Assembly: GCA_016934675.1 (NCBI GenBank)
Contig: JAFGSJ010000108.1
Location: 1 to 64,000 of the forward strand
Source: a bacterium
Lineage (GTDB): Bacteria > CSSED10-310 > JAFGSJ01
Length of the DNA stretch: 64,000 nt
Reading direction: 5' to 3'
This document shows positions 43,882 through 52,883 of this stretch, in pieces. The translations under genes were made by a program, and so were the position numbers. Numbering within the stretch: the first letter of the stretch is position 1; each line of letters begins with the position of its first letter. The notes below the pieces were generated by a model that did no database searches, was not told the DNA's origin, and worked only from the letters and a program-made list of their open reading frames with translations.

Positions 43882-44364
43882 CTATTCGTCCGGAGGAATA
43901 TTCCCCTGTTTCACGTATTTCATTCTCGATGAGGCATCGGCCCAGGGGATTGTAAGACTAAAAATGTCAGGATAGTCGGCCAAGAGCTTTGTTATTTGTT
44001 CTTGACCTAAAACCGCTTTGACCGCTTGTCGGAACAGAATGTTTTTCTTGAAGATTTTTTTCCTGAGATCGAAATATTCATCGAGGAGCCGATTCAGTTC
44101 ATTCTCGCCAATATTATCCAGGACTGGATCTTTTAAAGCCGGTGCTAATTGCTGTAGCTTCTTTGTAATGGTTTTCTGCTCCTGGTTGAAAGCCTTATAT
44201 AACTGATTGATCTTTTCAATCTGGTCTTGGCCCAGACCCAAAGATCTCTGGATGTTCGGCCGGTTCCACCATTCATATGGCACCGAAGCAGATTGGACCG
44301 GACCCGGAGCAAACCAGACATTCAACAGGGCAATTACCAGAGTTACTCTTCCCCAAAATCGCAT
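43882..44364 (-). CDS. Spy/CpxP-like periplasmic protein
   Basis: A 160-residue exported protein. A signal peptide ends near PGPVQSA. The mature part is helical: LGLGQDQIEKINQLYKAFNQ and QAVKAVLGQEQITKLL recall the L-T-x-x-Q repeats of Spy/CpxP chaperones and metal-sensing relatives, although the motif is degenerate. GAGGAGG precedes ATG 44364. It lies convergent to the PqqD-like gene and may form a transcription unit with the SMUG1 gene upstream. A chaperone or stress role is inference. Confidence 0.7.
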   Translation of the reverse strand: MRFWGRVTLVIALLNVWFAPGPVQSASVPYEWWNRPNIQRSLGLGQDQIEKINQLYKAFNQEQKTITKKLQQLAPALKDPVLDNIGENELNRLLDEYFDLRKKIFKKNILFRQAVKAVLGQEQITKLLADYPDIFSLTIPWADASSRMKYVKQGNIPPDE

Positions 44365-44440
44365 GTAGTCAGACCTCCTCTATCAAGTATCAAAAGATAA
44401 TTACGTTTCTTGTTTCATTGTTCATGTACGCCAGAGAAGA

Positions 44441-44474
44441 GAAAAAGGCAAATCAGCCGCAAACTACACGGCTG
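44441..44474 (-). terminator. Possible terminator after the SMUG1 gene
   Basis: On the minus strand, CAGCCG (44474-44469) and CGGCTG (44459-44454) make a 6-bp stem around nine bases, followed eight bases later by TTTTT. The interrupted T-tract lowers confidence. Confidence 0.4.
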
Positions 44475-44525
44475 TAAGATCAATCGGGACTCCATCATGT
44501 GGTGTTTTTGTTGAGCTGTTTGGTT

Positions 44526-45242
44526 CTAGTATTTGATACCAAGGCTGGTCAATTTGTGATCAAGCTGTTGTTCCCAGTTTTGATTCGCTTTGGGGTTAGC
44601 CGGGCTTGGGTGGAGGAGGCAGTCGAGGATACGGTCGTGCGTAGTGTCTGTAAGACAAGCCTGGATACGGGCATAGGCGAATTGTCCGAAGCCAAGGACG
44701 AAGCGAGGGTCAAGTAGATCAATGGTTTCTTTCAGGGCCTGGTCGCAGAGACTGAACAAATCGGACCGGTCGGACCGGGCGATTTTATCGGGAGTGAGAT
44801 TGCGGCCTTGTTCATCGAAGAAGGCAAGCGGACAGTAATTGGCGATAAAAAAACGCTCGAAGAAGACCCGTGGTGTTGTAAATCTGGACTTGGCCCAGTT
44901 CCAGACGCGTTTACCACTGACTTCCTCGCGGGAACAAGCGAAACCTTTGACCGGTCTTTTGGGGTGCAATCGTTCGGGTTGACCGACCGGACCCGTAATC
45001 TGTAACCAATCGCGGACCATCGAGATCGTGCCGAAGGGGACGCCGGTCTGGACCATACCCCATGGTCCCGGGTTCATCCCGACCAGGACGATTTCTTTGG
45101 AGGCCCGCCCGTATTTTTCCAGGTAAGTGGCATAGGGTTTGGCCGCATAATCGAGCGGGTTATAGACCCAGGCAACCGGTGCGGAGAAGTGCATCTGCTG
45201 TAGCGAACAAACAAGCCGGTCAGTAATCGCGTACAGAGTCAT
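44526..45242 (-). CDS. SMUG1-type uracil-DNA glycosylase
   Basis: A 238-residue uracil-DNA glycosylase. The catalytic-site motif GMNPGPWGMVQTGVPFG lies at residues 55-71 and the DNA-wedge motif HPSPANP near 211, both diagnostic for the SMUG1 family. It removes uracil and oxidised pyrimidines from DNA in base-excision repair. I start it at ATG 45242; the frame opens seven codons earlier with TTG. SMUG1 genes in bacteria are scattered and often acquired laterally. It is on the same strand as the CoA-transferase gene and 60 bp downstream of it. Confidence 0.9.
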   Translation of the reverse strand: MTLYAITDRLVCSLQQMHFSAPVAWVYNPLDYAAKPYATYLEKYGRASKEIVLVGMNPGPWGMVQTGVPFGTISMVRDWLQITGPVGQPERLHPKRPVKGFACSREEVSGKRVWNWAKSRFTTPRVFFERFFIANYCPLAFFDEQGRNLTPDKIARSDRSDLFSLCDQALKETIDLLDPRFVLGFGQFAYARIQACLTDTTHDRILDCLLHPSPANPKANQNWEQQLDHKLTSLGIKY

Positions 45243-45302
45243 CTTCACATTCCGAACTGACAATTGCAGCGGACCATAGGCCCTTTCGTATTATGAATCT
45301 GG

Positions 45303-46727
45303 TCATTCCCGTTCGAGTCTGATATCGCCGTCGTATAAAATGACATTGCGTGGTGTCTGACCGAGTTTAAAACCGACCGGCTTTGTAAAGAATGGTGAAT
45401 TCGCGATAGTTTTCAAATACGTTTCGCGGAAATCCGGATGGGCAATACTGGCTATGGCCAGTGCCTTTTCTCCGGCGGTCAGGCCTCTCAGATCGGCGAT
45501 ACCGTATTCGTTGACAATGACTACGGGATCATAAGCCGACGCGGTCAGGCTGACACCAGGCGGATGGGTTGGGACAATTTTCGATTCGTTCTTATTGGTG
45601 ACACTCCTGATAGCGATGATAGGCACGCCATACGAGGGTTTATTGAGGGCTCTGATGAAATCAGGCTGGCCTCCGACGCCACTGTAATAACGTGTAGCAT
45701 CAATGAAATCAGCCCAGACATTGCCATAAAGGTCGACACCGACCGAGGTATTGACCGAGATGAACGGTGCATTCTGGCGGATTGTTTCCGCGGAATTGGT
45801 GAAACTGCATGGTCTCATCTGAATACCCGAACGGAGATGAACGAAGTCATAGAGTTCTTTCGAGCCCATGATCAAGCTGGTTGTGCTGTAACCCTTATTG
45901 GTTTTTTTCATCCGGTTGGTGACGATTTCTTCCTGTTGTAGGATCATGAGACCATCACCGTAGAGCTCGGTCTGAATACCCAGGTTCTTGAAATTGCCAT
46001 TCCGAATGGTGGCGATGACCGCGTCTGGTATTTTGCCGATACCGACCTGAATAGTGACCCCGTTTCTGATGAAATGTTTCGTGATGAGTTCACCGATACG
46101 TCTTTCTTCCGGTGACAAGTTATCGAAATCGGGTGGTTCAATTTCATGGACGGGTTTGACCGCATCGTCGACGATCAGATAATCGATCGAAGAGGCATCG
46201 ACGATACTCTGTCCGTGGGTGAAGGGCATGGACGGGTCCAGCTCGGCGATGGCAATATCGGCATGATCGATGGCCGTATGCATGGATTCGACTGAAAGTC
46301 CCATGCTCAACTCACCGGTTTTAGGATGTCTGGTTACTTTAAAGAGGGCGATATCAGGTTCATAGGGGCAGCCTTTATCGATCAGTACATCCAGATTAGC
46401 CAGGGTGCAGGGCACATAGAAGGCCCGGCCTTCGTTTGCAGCTTTTCTGACGTCACCTGCCGAGAACACGGAGTAGACCATGATCCGGTCCTGGAGTCCG
46501 GGTTTGACATAAGGCACCGGTCCTTGCAGAAGCAGGTGGACCATGCGTATGAACGGTAAACGCGGTTGTCTGTTTTCAATCGCCTCGGTCAACACCTCGA
46601 AACAAGCTGTAGGCGCCGCGGCATTCGACCCGACATAGACCGTGACTGTATTTTGATGTGCAAATCGTTGAGCTATGACCTCAGGCAGGTCGATCAGCTT
46701 TATTTCTTTGGGTTGAGTCAAAACCAT
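45303..46727 (-). CDS. Acetyl-CoA hydrolase/transferase family (4-hydroxybutyrate CoA-transferase-like)
   Basis: A 474-residue CoA-transferase of the AbfT/CAT1 type, two similar alpha/beta domains. The catalytic glutamate is E254 in LGIQTELYGDGL; GIGKIPDAV before it and YSGVGGQPDF, SAYDPVVIVNEYGIADLRG after it are family signatures for CoA binding. It moves CoA between acetyl-CoA or related thioesters and short acids such as 4-hydroxybutyrate or butyrate; the exact acid is not deducible. GGAGG lies six bases before ATG 46727. It diverges from the adaptor-permease operon across a 114-bp region holding an operator-like repeat. Confidence 0.9.
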   Translation of the reverse strand: MVLTQPKEIKLIDLPEVIAQRFAHQNTVTVYVGSNAAAPTACFEVLTEAIENRQPRLPFIRMVHLLLQGPVPYVKPGLQDRIMVYSVFSAGDVRKAANEGRAFYVPCTLANLDVLIDKGCPYEPDIALFKVTRHPKTGELSMGLSVESMHTAIDHADIAIAELDPSMPFTHGQSIVDASSIDYLIVDDAVKPVHEIEPPDFDNLSPEERRIGELITKHFIRNGVTIQVGIGKIPDAVIATIRNGNFKNLGIQTELYGDGLMILQQEEIVTNRMKKTNKGYSTTSLIMGSKELYDFVHLRSGIQMRPCSFTNSAETIRQNAPFISVNTSVGVDLYGNVWADFIDATRYYSGVGGQPDFIRALNKPSYGVPIIAIRSVTNKNESKIVPTHPPGVSLTASAYDPVVIVNEYGIADLRGLTAGEKALAIASIAHPDFRETYLKTIANSPFFTKPVGFKLGQTPRNVILYDGDIRLERE

Positions 46728-46793
46728 GAAAACCTCCGAAAACCATTAAAGTTGTTGCGACAATTGGGTTGAAATGATAAAGGTAATACTATT

Positions 46794-46817
46794 ACTTATG
46801 AATACTTATGAATAAGT
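46794..46817. promoter_or_regulatory. Operator-like tandem and inverted repeat
   Basis: The decamer ACTTATGAAT occurs twice in tandem (46794-46803, 46804-46813), and ACTTAT-GA-ATAAGT (46804-46817) forms an inverted repeat. It lies in the divergent gap between the CoA-transferase gene and the adaptor operon, 25 bp before the first adaptor ATG. I could not fix -35/-10 boxes here. Confidence 0.45.
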
Positions 46818-46841
46818 GCTCCGGTTGTCAAGGAAGGTGTC

Positions 46842-48035
46842 ATGCAGACGCGCTCCAAATCGTTCTCATTCGTGCTGATCAACGCCCTGGTGGTTTGGGT
46901 GCTGGTCTGTTGTTTCGATCGTGCTCAGGGTCGACCTGATGATATTGACCGGGTCCGGCGGGAAAGGTTCATCCAGACCCGAACGTTGACCGGCACACTT
47001 GTGGCGGAGCGGGCCGAAGAGTTTTATGTGCCCCGGACCCGGAGCTGGCAGATTCAGATCAAGTGGATGGTTGCGGAAGGGACAGTGGTCAAGCCGGACG
47101 ATGTGGTGGTCCGCTTCGATAACAGTGCCCTGTCTGGCCAGATCGAAGAACTTGAGAAGACACTCGAAGATAAAAGAAAGCAGCTTTTGGAAAAAAAGGC
47201 GGAGCAGGTCAGGCAAAAGGTGGACCTTGGACTTTCGATCAAACAGGCCGAGGTCGCCCTGGCCAAGGAAGAAATCGATGCGGCTTTACCGGCCCATCTG
47301 GTCAGTGATTATGAGTATCAGAAGAGCCGGATTGCTTTGAAACGTTGTCAATCCGAATTGGAACAGGCCCAGCAGAAAGCGACCAAGGAGCATAAGTCCA
47401 TGGAGCTCGATCTGGAACGTCTTGTCCTGGAAATCGAGCGGACCGAGATCAACCTGACCAGGCAGCGGGGTGAGTCTGAGGCTATGTCTCTGAGCGCACA
47501 TACATCAGGAGCAGTACTTTATGCTCTTCATTCCTGGCATGATCGTAAAATACAGATCGGAGATACGGTCGGTGCTTCGATGGTTGTGGCAACGGTTCCT
47601 GATCCCACATCGCTGCACGTTGAGGCCTGGATCAATGAAGCGGGCGTTCTTTCACTGGCCAAAGGCCAACCGGTCAAAATATGGCTCGATGCTTTCCCCG
47701 ATCGAGAATTCCAAGGTGTAGTCTATCAGATCAGCAACAGTGCCGAAAAGAAACCACGCTGGGGCGAAACCCGTTATTTTTCGGTGATAATCAAGCTCGA
47801 TCAGGTCGACCAGGAAATCATGAGACCGGGTATGAGTGTCCGCTGTCAGGTCAAGGTCAAGGAACTCGATGATGTTCTGGTTGTGCCGCTGGCCAGGGTT
47901 ACCTGTCGGGGCAATGTCTATTGTATCACACCGCACGCGGGGGCGGAGACAGAAATAGAACCTCTGGGAATCAATGCGTTCGCCGTAGCGTTTCAAGACA
48001 GAACCGGTAGTCTCGAAGGGGTCGAACTTGACTAA
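46842..48035 (+). CDS. HlyD-family periplasmic adaptor protein 1
   Basis: A 397-residue adaptor. An N-terminal membrane/signal segment (FVLINALVVWVLVCCF) is followed by a lipoyl-type half motif (IQIKWMVAEGTVVKPDDVVV), a coiled coil over residues about 100-200 (EELEKTLEDKRKQLLEKKAE) and a beta-barrel domain ending in EFQGVVYQISNSAEK and IMRPGMSVRCQV. AAGGAAGG precedes ATG 46842. It is the first of three consecutive adaptors that overlap or abut. They would link the inner-membrane permease to an outer-membrane channel, which is not encoded here. Confidence 0.88.
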   Translation: MQTRSKSFSFVLINALVVWVLVCCFDRAQGRPDDIDRVRRERFIQTRTLTGTLVAERAEEFYVPRTRSWQIQIKWMVAEGTVVKPDDVVVRFDNSALSGQIEELEKTLEDKRKQLLEKKAEQVRQKVDLGLSIKQAEVALAKEEIDAALPAHLVSDYEYQKSRIALKRCQSELEQAQQKATKEHKSMELDLERLVLEIERTEINLTRQRGESEAMSLSAHTSGAVLYALHSWHDRKIQIGDTVGASMVVATVPDPTSLHVEAWINEAGVLSLAKGQPVKIWLDAFPDREFQGVVYQISNSAEKKPRWGETRYFSVIIKLDQVDQEIMRPGMSVRCQVKVKELDDVLVVPLARVTCRGNVYCITPHAGAETEIEPLGINAFAVAFQDRTGSLEGVELD

Positions 48036-49344
48036 ACACAAGGGGCATCGTCGCTGGATTATCAGTGTTTGTCTGGTCATACTTACCCTCATGATCGCTT
48101 CTGTCTTCCTGCCGATTAAAACCGGTCAGACGGAACAGCCGGCACAGGTAACAGTGGTCCGGGCCCCATTCAGTATAACGATCCAGGCCACCGGTGAAAT
48201 TCATTCGTCAAGTTCGACGATTATCGGTTGTCCGACCGTTTCGGGAATGTGGCAATACACGATTGCGACGCTGGTCCCCGAGGGAAGCGTGGTCAAGCAG
48301 GGTGATCTGCTGGTCAGTTTCGATCCGAAATCGATCAACGAGAATCTCCTGGTGCGCCGTTCTGAACTCGAGACAGCCCGCAAGGAACTCGAGGGACTCC
48401 GGATAACCGAAGCTGAACAATTTGACGCCCTGACCCTGTCATTGAGCCAGGCGGCGGTCACCCGCGAAAAGGCCAGAAACAAAGCGGCCCTTTCAGATGA
48501 TCACGTCTCCTTGAACGAGATCAAGAAAAATAAGCTGGATTATGAACTGGCCACACTCAACGAACAACTGGCCCATAACCGGGTCGAAACCCAGAAATCT
48601 CAGATGGCCCAGCGCATCCGTTTTTCCGAAAACAGGGTCTTATCACTTGAAAAGTCAGTGTCTGAGCAGATGGAAGCGTTGGAAAAGATGACCATTTTCG
48701 CGCCGACAGAAGGGCTGGTGGTCTATGGGACGGATTGGGAGGGCAACAAGATCAAGGTAGGTGACACGGTCTGGTTTGGCCAGATAATTCTCGAGATTCC
48801 CAATTTGACAAACATGGAAATGAGGGCCGTGGTTGCGGAGAAAGATGCCGGCCAGGTCCACCAGGACCAGAAGACCGAAATCAGACTCGATGCGAATCCT
48901 GATCGGCTTTTTCATGGCAAGCTGACTTCTCTTGGGCGGATTTTTCGTGAAAAATCGCGTGATCAGCCTGTGATTGTCTTTGATGTGACGGTTTCGATCC
49001 TGGATCCCGATGACCAGATTCTGAGACCGGGAATGGCAGCCAAGGCGGATATTCTGGTCTCGACCGATCAGGACGTGCTTCAGATACCGGTCCGGACCTT
49101 GATTTATACATCTGAAGGACCGTGTGTTCTCAAAAATTCGTTGCTCGGCAGCACCACCTTGGTGCCGATACAGCCGGGTCGTTTGTCGGCCGAAACGATC
49201 GAGGTCCTATCGGGCCTGGAAGCAGGCGACCAGATCGTTCTTCCCGCGACGCAACACGATGAAACGGCCCAGTCCAGACATACAAACCGGTCAACTGCCC
49301 CGAACTCGACTATGACCATCCGGATACAGGGGAGCGATTCATGA
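48028..49344 (+). CDS. HlyD-family periplasmic adaptor protein 2
   Basis: A 438-residue adaptor with an N-terminal helix (IISVCLVILTLMIASVFLP), the first lipoyl half YTIATLVPEGSVVKQGDLLV, a coiled coil about residues 110-225 and a barrel domain with QILRPGMAAKADILV near 330. It starts at TTG 48028 with AAGGGG upstream and overlaps the stop of adaptor 1 by 8 bp; no ATG is better placed. Its C-terminal SLLGSTTLVPIQPGRLSAE region is the membrane-proximal domain. It resembles MacA-type adaptors. Confidence 0.86.
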   Translation: MTKHKGHRRWIISVCLVILTLMIASVFLPIKTGQTEQPAQVTVVRAPFSITIQATGEIHSSSSTIIGCPTVSGMWQYTIATLVPEGSVVKQGDLLVSFDPKSINENLLVRRSELETARKELEGLRITEAEQFDALTLSLSQAAVTREKARNKAALSDDHVSLNEIKKNKLDYELATLNEQLAHNRVETQKSQMAQRIRFSENRVLSLEKSVSEQMEALEKMTIFAPTEGLVVYGTDWEGNKIKVGDTVWFGQIILEIPNLTNMEMRAVVAEKDAGQVHQDQKTEIRLDANPDRLFHGKLTSLGRIFREKSRDQPVIVFDVTVSILDPDDQILRPGMAAKADILVSTDQDVLQIPVRTLIYTSEGPCVLKNSLLGSTTLVPIQPGRLSAETIEVLSGLEAGDQIVLPATQHDETAQSRHTNRSTAPNSTMTIRIQGSDS

Positions 49345-50543
49345 AACTGATTAGCCGAATAGCGATGTTGTACTGCAGTTGTGCTCTGTCAGCCTGTCTG
49401 ACTGACAAGGTCGAGATCGAATTACTCAGCATCACGATCGAACCGGGTCCTTACGAAATAACGATACCCGCCCGGGGTGAGCTGCAGGCGGTCACCTCGA
49501 CCAGTATCAGCATCCCGGCTACGGTCAGAGGCTCCCGGACCATCGCCTGGCTCCAATCCGAAAATAGCCCGGTCCGACAAGGTGATGTCCTGGTCAAATT
49601 CGATGATACCGATCAACGACGCTGGGTCGAAGAAGAGCAGTATGCTATCGATTTAATCGAACTCGACATCCGCGAGAAAAAGCTCGATATCGCCCTCAGC
49701 AAGAAGGAATTGATCGAAAACGTGGCCCTGGTCAAGCTTGAACGCGATCTGACTGTGTCTTTTGCTCCACGTGATGAACGGCTTTTTTCCCGTAACGAGA
49801 TCATCGAAGCGACCATGAATATCGATTATCTGAACGAGAATCTGGAGCACTTGCAGAAACAACTCGCCCAGTTTGAAGAGAAGACCAATGCCGAACTCGA
49901 AGTCCTGCAATTGCGTCGCCAGACGTCACGGGTCAAGCTCGACCAACATAACGAGTCCCTGCAACTCAACGAGATCAAAGCGCCCCATGAAGGCATTTTT
50001 GTGTACGAGCACAATTGGCGTGGAGAAAAGCCGCGGGCCGGTCAAAATGTCTGGGGTGGCATGGTCCTGGGGCATTTGCCAGATCTGTCCCGGATGGAGG
50101 TCAAAGCTTACGTCCAGGAAGCCGAGGCCGGCGGTTTGATCGAGGGACTCGAAGCCCGGATCGTGCTCGAAGCGGCACCTCAGAAGGAATACCGGGGCAC
50201 AGTCCTACGGGTCGATAAATTGGCCAAACGGCTCGATCAAGAAAAACCGGTCAACTATTTCGAAACAATTATCAGCCTCGACACGACCGAACCGGAATAC
50301 ATGAAGCCGGGTGGACAAGTGTGGGTCACCATTTTCGTTGAGAAGCGGGACCGGGTCATTGCTTTACCCAACCAGGTCCTGTTCAGCCAGGGCGAAACGA
50401 CCTTCGTCTATCGCCGCCAAGGCGATACATTCGTTAAAAACGAGGTCAAAACCGGTGTGAGAAGTGTCAGTCGGACTATTATTACCCAGGGACTCGAAGC
50501 GGGCGATCAGGTCGCTTTGAGTCAACCCCGGACCGAGGAATAG
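49341..50543 (+). CDS. HlyD-family adaptor 3, predicted lipoprotein
   Basis: A 400-residue adaptor. Unlike its two neighbours it begins with a lipoprotein signal (RIAMLYCSCALSAC), lipobox LSAC, so it is likely lipid-anchored. The first lipoyl half is IAWLQSENSPVRQGDVLVKF, the coiled coil spans about residues 90-205 with DYLNENLEHLQKQLAQFEEK, and the barrel ends EPEYMKPGGQVWVTIFVEK. ATG 49341 overlaps the stop of adaptor 2 (ATGA). It sits between adaptor 2 and the permease. Confidence 0.87.
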   Translation: MKLISRIAMLYCSCALSACLTDKVEIELLSITIEPGPYEITIPARGELQAVTSTSISIPATVRGSRTIAWLQSENSPVRQGDVLVKFDDTDQRRWVEEEQYAIDLIELDIREKKLDIALSKKELIENVALVKLERDLTVSFAPRDERLFSRNEIIEATMNIDYLNENLEHLQKQLAQFEEKTNAELEVLQLRRQTSRVKLDQHNESLQLNEIKAPHEGIFVYEHNWRGEKPRAGQNVWGGMVLGHLPDLSRMEVKAYVQEAEAGGLIEGLEARIVLEAAPQKEYRGTVLRVDKLAKRLDQEKPVNYFETIISLDTTEPEYMKPGGQVWVTIFVEKRDRVIALPNQVLFSQGETTFVYRRQGDTFVKNEVKTGVRSVSRTIITQGLEAGDQVALSQPRTEE

Positions 50544-50546
50544 ATA

Positions 50547-51782
50547 ATGGATTTCCTGAGTCAAATGTCTCTGGCGTTCAAATCGTTTCTGGACCACAAA
50601 CTGCGCACGGCTTTGACGCTCCTGGGCATGATCTTTGGCGTCGGAGCGGTTATTGCCATGCTCAGCATCGGTGAAGGCGCCGAACATGAGGCCCTTGAAA
50701 TGATCGATGCCATGGGCTTGCGTAATATAATCGTGCGTATCCGTGAGTTTGATGATGATAAATTGCTGGAAATTCGCGAAAAATCACTGGGCTTGACGCT
50801 GCGAGATCTCGAGAGTGTCAGGGAAACACTACCCTTTCTGAGCACGCACAGCGCCTTGAAGGAAGTCAGTTGTTATCAGATTTTCAGTCCCTGGGGCAAG
50901 AGTGACGCCCGCACGTATGGCGTTTCCCCATCGCATCGGACCATGGCCAATCTTGAATTGCAGGCCGGTCGATTTCTGGTCGATTATGATAACCGTATTC
51001 TGGCCCCGGTCTGTGTCATCGGCAGCCGGGTCGCGTACGATCTCTTTCAGAACCGCGATCCGATCGGTCAGGAGATCAAGATCAATCAGCTCTGGTTTAC
51101 CGTGGTCGGTCTTCTCCGGGACCGGACCATGAATAAGAACGAATTCGAGGGCGTCAAAATCAGCAGTGTCCAGAACCAGATTTTTCTGCCACTCGAGACC
51201 GCCCTGAAGAGTTTCAGCTTCACCCCTCTGGCCGATGAGATCGATGAATTCAGAATTCAGATCAGCCCGGGTTACAGCAGCAGCAGTGCTGCTCAGACCC
51301 TGGACCATCTGCTTGAAGTCAGACACAAAAATGCCCGTGATTTTGAAATCATCGTCCCGGAAAAATTACTCGAACAGCACCGTCAGACCCAGCGGATATT
51401 CACCATAGTCATGGCCTGCGTGGCCGGCATCTCTCTGCTGGTCGGCGGTATCGGCATCATGAATATCATGCTGGCGACCGTGCTCGAGCGGACCATGGAA
51501 ATAGGGCTGCGCCGGGCAGTCGGGGCCCGTCAGAAAGATATCCGCTCCCAGTTCATCCTCGAAACATTCTCCATTTCAGCAGTAGGTGGACTGATCGGCA
51601 TTGTATTCGGCTTTTCTCTGGCCTTGATCATCGTCCGTTTCTCCGGCTGGCGTATGGGCTGGTCCATCGAGGCCATCGCCCTGTCCCTGGGCGTCTGTGC
51701 CTCGGTTGGTCTGCTGTTCGGCATATATCCGGCGATCAAGGCTTCACGTCTCGACCCGATCGTGGCCCTGCGCCATGAATAA
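50547..51782 (+). CDS. MacB/FtsX-type ABC permease without its own ATPase domain
   Basis: A 411-residue permease. TM1 follows the amphipathic start (DHKLRTALTLLGMIFGVGAVI), a periplasmic MacB-type domain fills residues about 55-285, and three C-terminal helices carry the FtsX motif IGLRRAVGARQKDIRSQFILE. In E. coli MacB this unit is fused to an ATPase; in most split systems the ATPase gene is adjacent. Neither is visible here: the next gene is a hydrolase. GAGGAA precedes ATG 50547. It is the presumed inner-membrane partner of the three adaptors. Confidence 0.9.
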   Translation: MDFLSQMSLAFKSFLDHKLRTALTLLGMIFGVGAVIAMLSIGEGAEHEALEMIDAMGLRNIIVRIREFDDDKLLEIREKSLGLTLRDLESVRETLPFLSTHSALKEVSCYQIFSPWGKSDARTYGVSPSHRTMANLELQAGRFLVDYDNRILAPVCVIGSRVAYDLFQNRDPIGQEIKINQLWFTVVGLLRDRTMNKNEFEGVKISSVQNQIFLPLETALKSFSFTPLADEIDEFRIQISPGYSSSSAAQTLDHLLEVRHKNARDFEIIVPEKLLEQHRQTQRIFTIVMACVAGISLLVGGIGIMNIMLATVLERTMEIGLRRAVGARQKDIRSQFILETFSISAVGGLIGIVFGFSLALIIVRFSGWRMGWSIEAIALSLGVCASVGLLFGIYPAIKASRLDPIVALRHE

Positions 51783-51823
51783 ACCATGCAGACCAGCCGG
51801 GTCAGACCTAAAATGGGTGATCA

Positions 51824-52756
51824 ATGAGCAGGCTTGAAGAACTAATCGCCAAGACCAGACAGACCCTGAAACCGCTCCGTGAAATAAACCGGACCGAACC
51901 AGAACAGGCTTTTACTGAGTATTGCCGCTACTATGGCTTGGAACTGCCGGACATCCGTCGTTCCTATGGTTTGATCAATTCAGCCGGCTATGCTATCTTC
52001 TGCCAGATCATGCAACCCATGAAACCTCGCGGCACGGTCTTCCTGGTCCATGGCTATCTGACCCACTCAGCCCTGTTCAGGCATGCAGTCCAGGCTCTCT
52101 GCCAGGACCATTTGAGCTTGGTCCTGTTCGATTTGCCCGGACATGGCCTCTCAAGCGGTGAACGTGGCCGGATCAACGATTTTTTCGAATACAGACAGGT
52201 CCTGTCCGATCTCGTTGCTTTCTGTCGATCACATCTGAAGGGGCCCTTTTTCGGCCTGGGACACAGCACAGGGGCAGCCATTGTTCTCGATACATTGCTG
52301 GCCCTGCCGCGTCCACCCTTCGAACGATCGGTCCTGGTCGCCCCCCTGGTCAGAAATGTCCATTGGACCCTGACCCGCTGCTGGGCTCGCATGATCTCCA
52401 AGCGTCTGCATGCTTTTCCCCGCCGCTTTTCCCGAAACTCATCAGATCAAGCTTTCGTACATTTCGTGCGTCATGATGATCCGCTCCAGGTCCGGCAGGT
52501 CAAGACAGCCTGGCTCGAAGCCATGTTACGCTGGTTTTTCGAACTCGACCGGAAAAAGAGCTGCTCCTGTCCACTCCTCGTAGTCCAGGGTTCACGAGAC
52601 CGGACCGTCGATTGGCGCTATAATCTACCCTTTATTGTCCGGAAGTGTCCGGCAGCCCATCAAATAATCATCCCGAGGGCCAGTCACGAACTGCTCAACG
52701 AAAACCCGCAATTCCGCAGGCCGGCTTTGTCGGCAATTGTTGGGTTTTTACGATGA
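51824..52756 (+). CDS. Alpha/beta hydrolase (lysophospholipase-like)
   Basis: A 310-residue alpha/beta hydrolase. The oxyanion motif VFLVHGYLTHS is near residue 70, FDLPGHGLSSGERGRIND follows, the nucleophile elbow is GLGHSTGAAIV near 145 (serine in G-H-S-T-G), and the C-terminal VQGSRDRTVDW and SHELLNE supply the acid and histidine. The pattern fits the monoacylglycerol lipase / lysophospholipase group. It lies 41 bp after the permease gene, probably in the same operon. The substrate is not clear; a lipid or ester carried by the system is possible. Confidence 0.87.
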   Translation: MSRLEELIAKTRQTLKPLREINRTEPEQAFTEYCRYYGLELPDIRRSYGLINSAGYAIFCQIMQPMKPRGTVFLVHGYLTHSALFRHAVQALCQDHLSLVLFDLPGHGLSSGERGRINDFFEYRQVLSDLVAFCRSHLKGPFFGLGHSTGAAIVLDTLLALPRPPFERSVLVAPLVRNVHWTLTRCWARMISKRLHAFPRRFSRNSSDQAFVHFVRHDDPLQVRQVKTAWLEAMLRWFFELDRKKSCSCPLLVVQGSRDRTVDWRYNLPFIVRKCPAAHQIIIPRASHELLNENPQFRRPALSAIVGFLR

Positions 52757-52854
52757 TCCATGCAGCCCGGGTTGGGTTGCCCTTTCTTCTCATAATCAAT
52801 GTCAAAAATGTCAATAATATAAATAAAGACCTTGTTCTGTCAGAATTTTTTTTC

Positions 52855-52883
52855 TTGACATGAGAAAAAGGTTCTGCTAGACT
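52855..52883 (+). promoter_or_regulatory. Strong promoter for the giant secreted protein
   Basis: TTGACA (52855-52860), exactly 17 bases, TAGACT (52878-52883). Perfect -35 and spacing. It lies about 370 bp upstream of ATG 53253. Confidence 0.6.
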
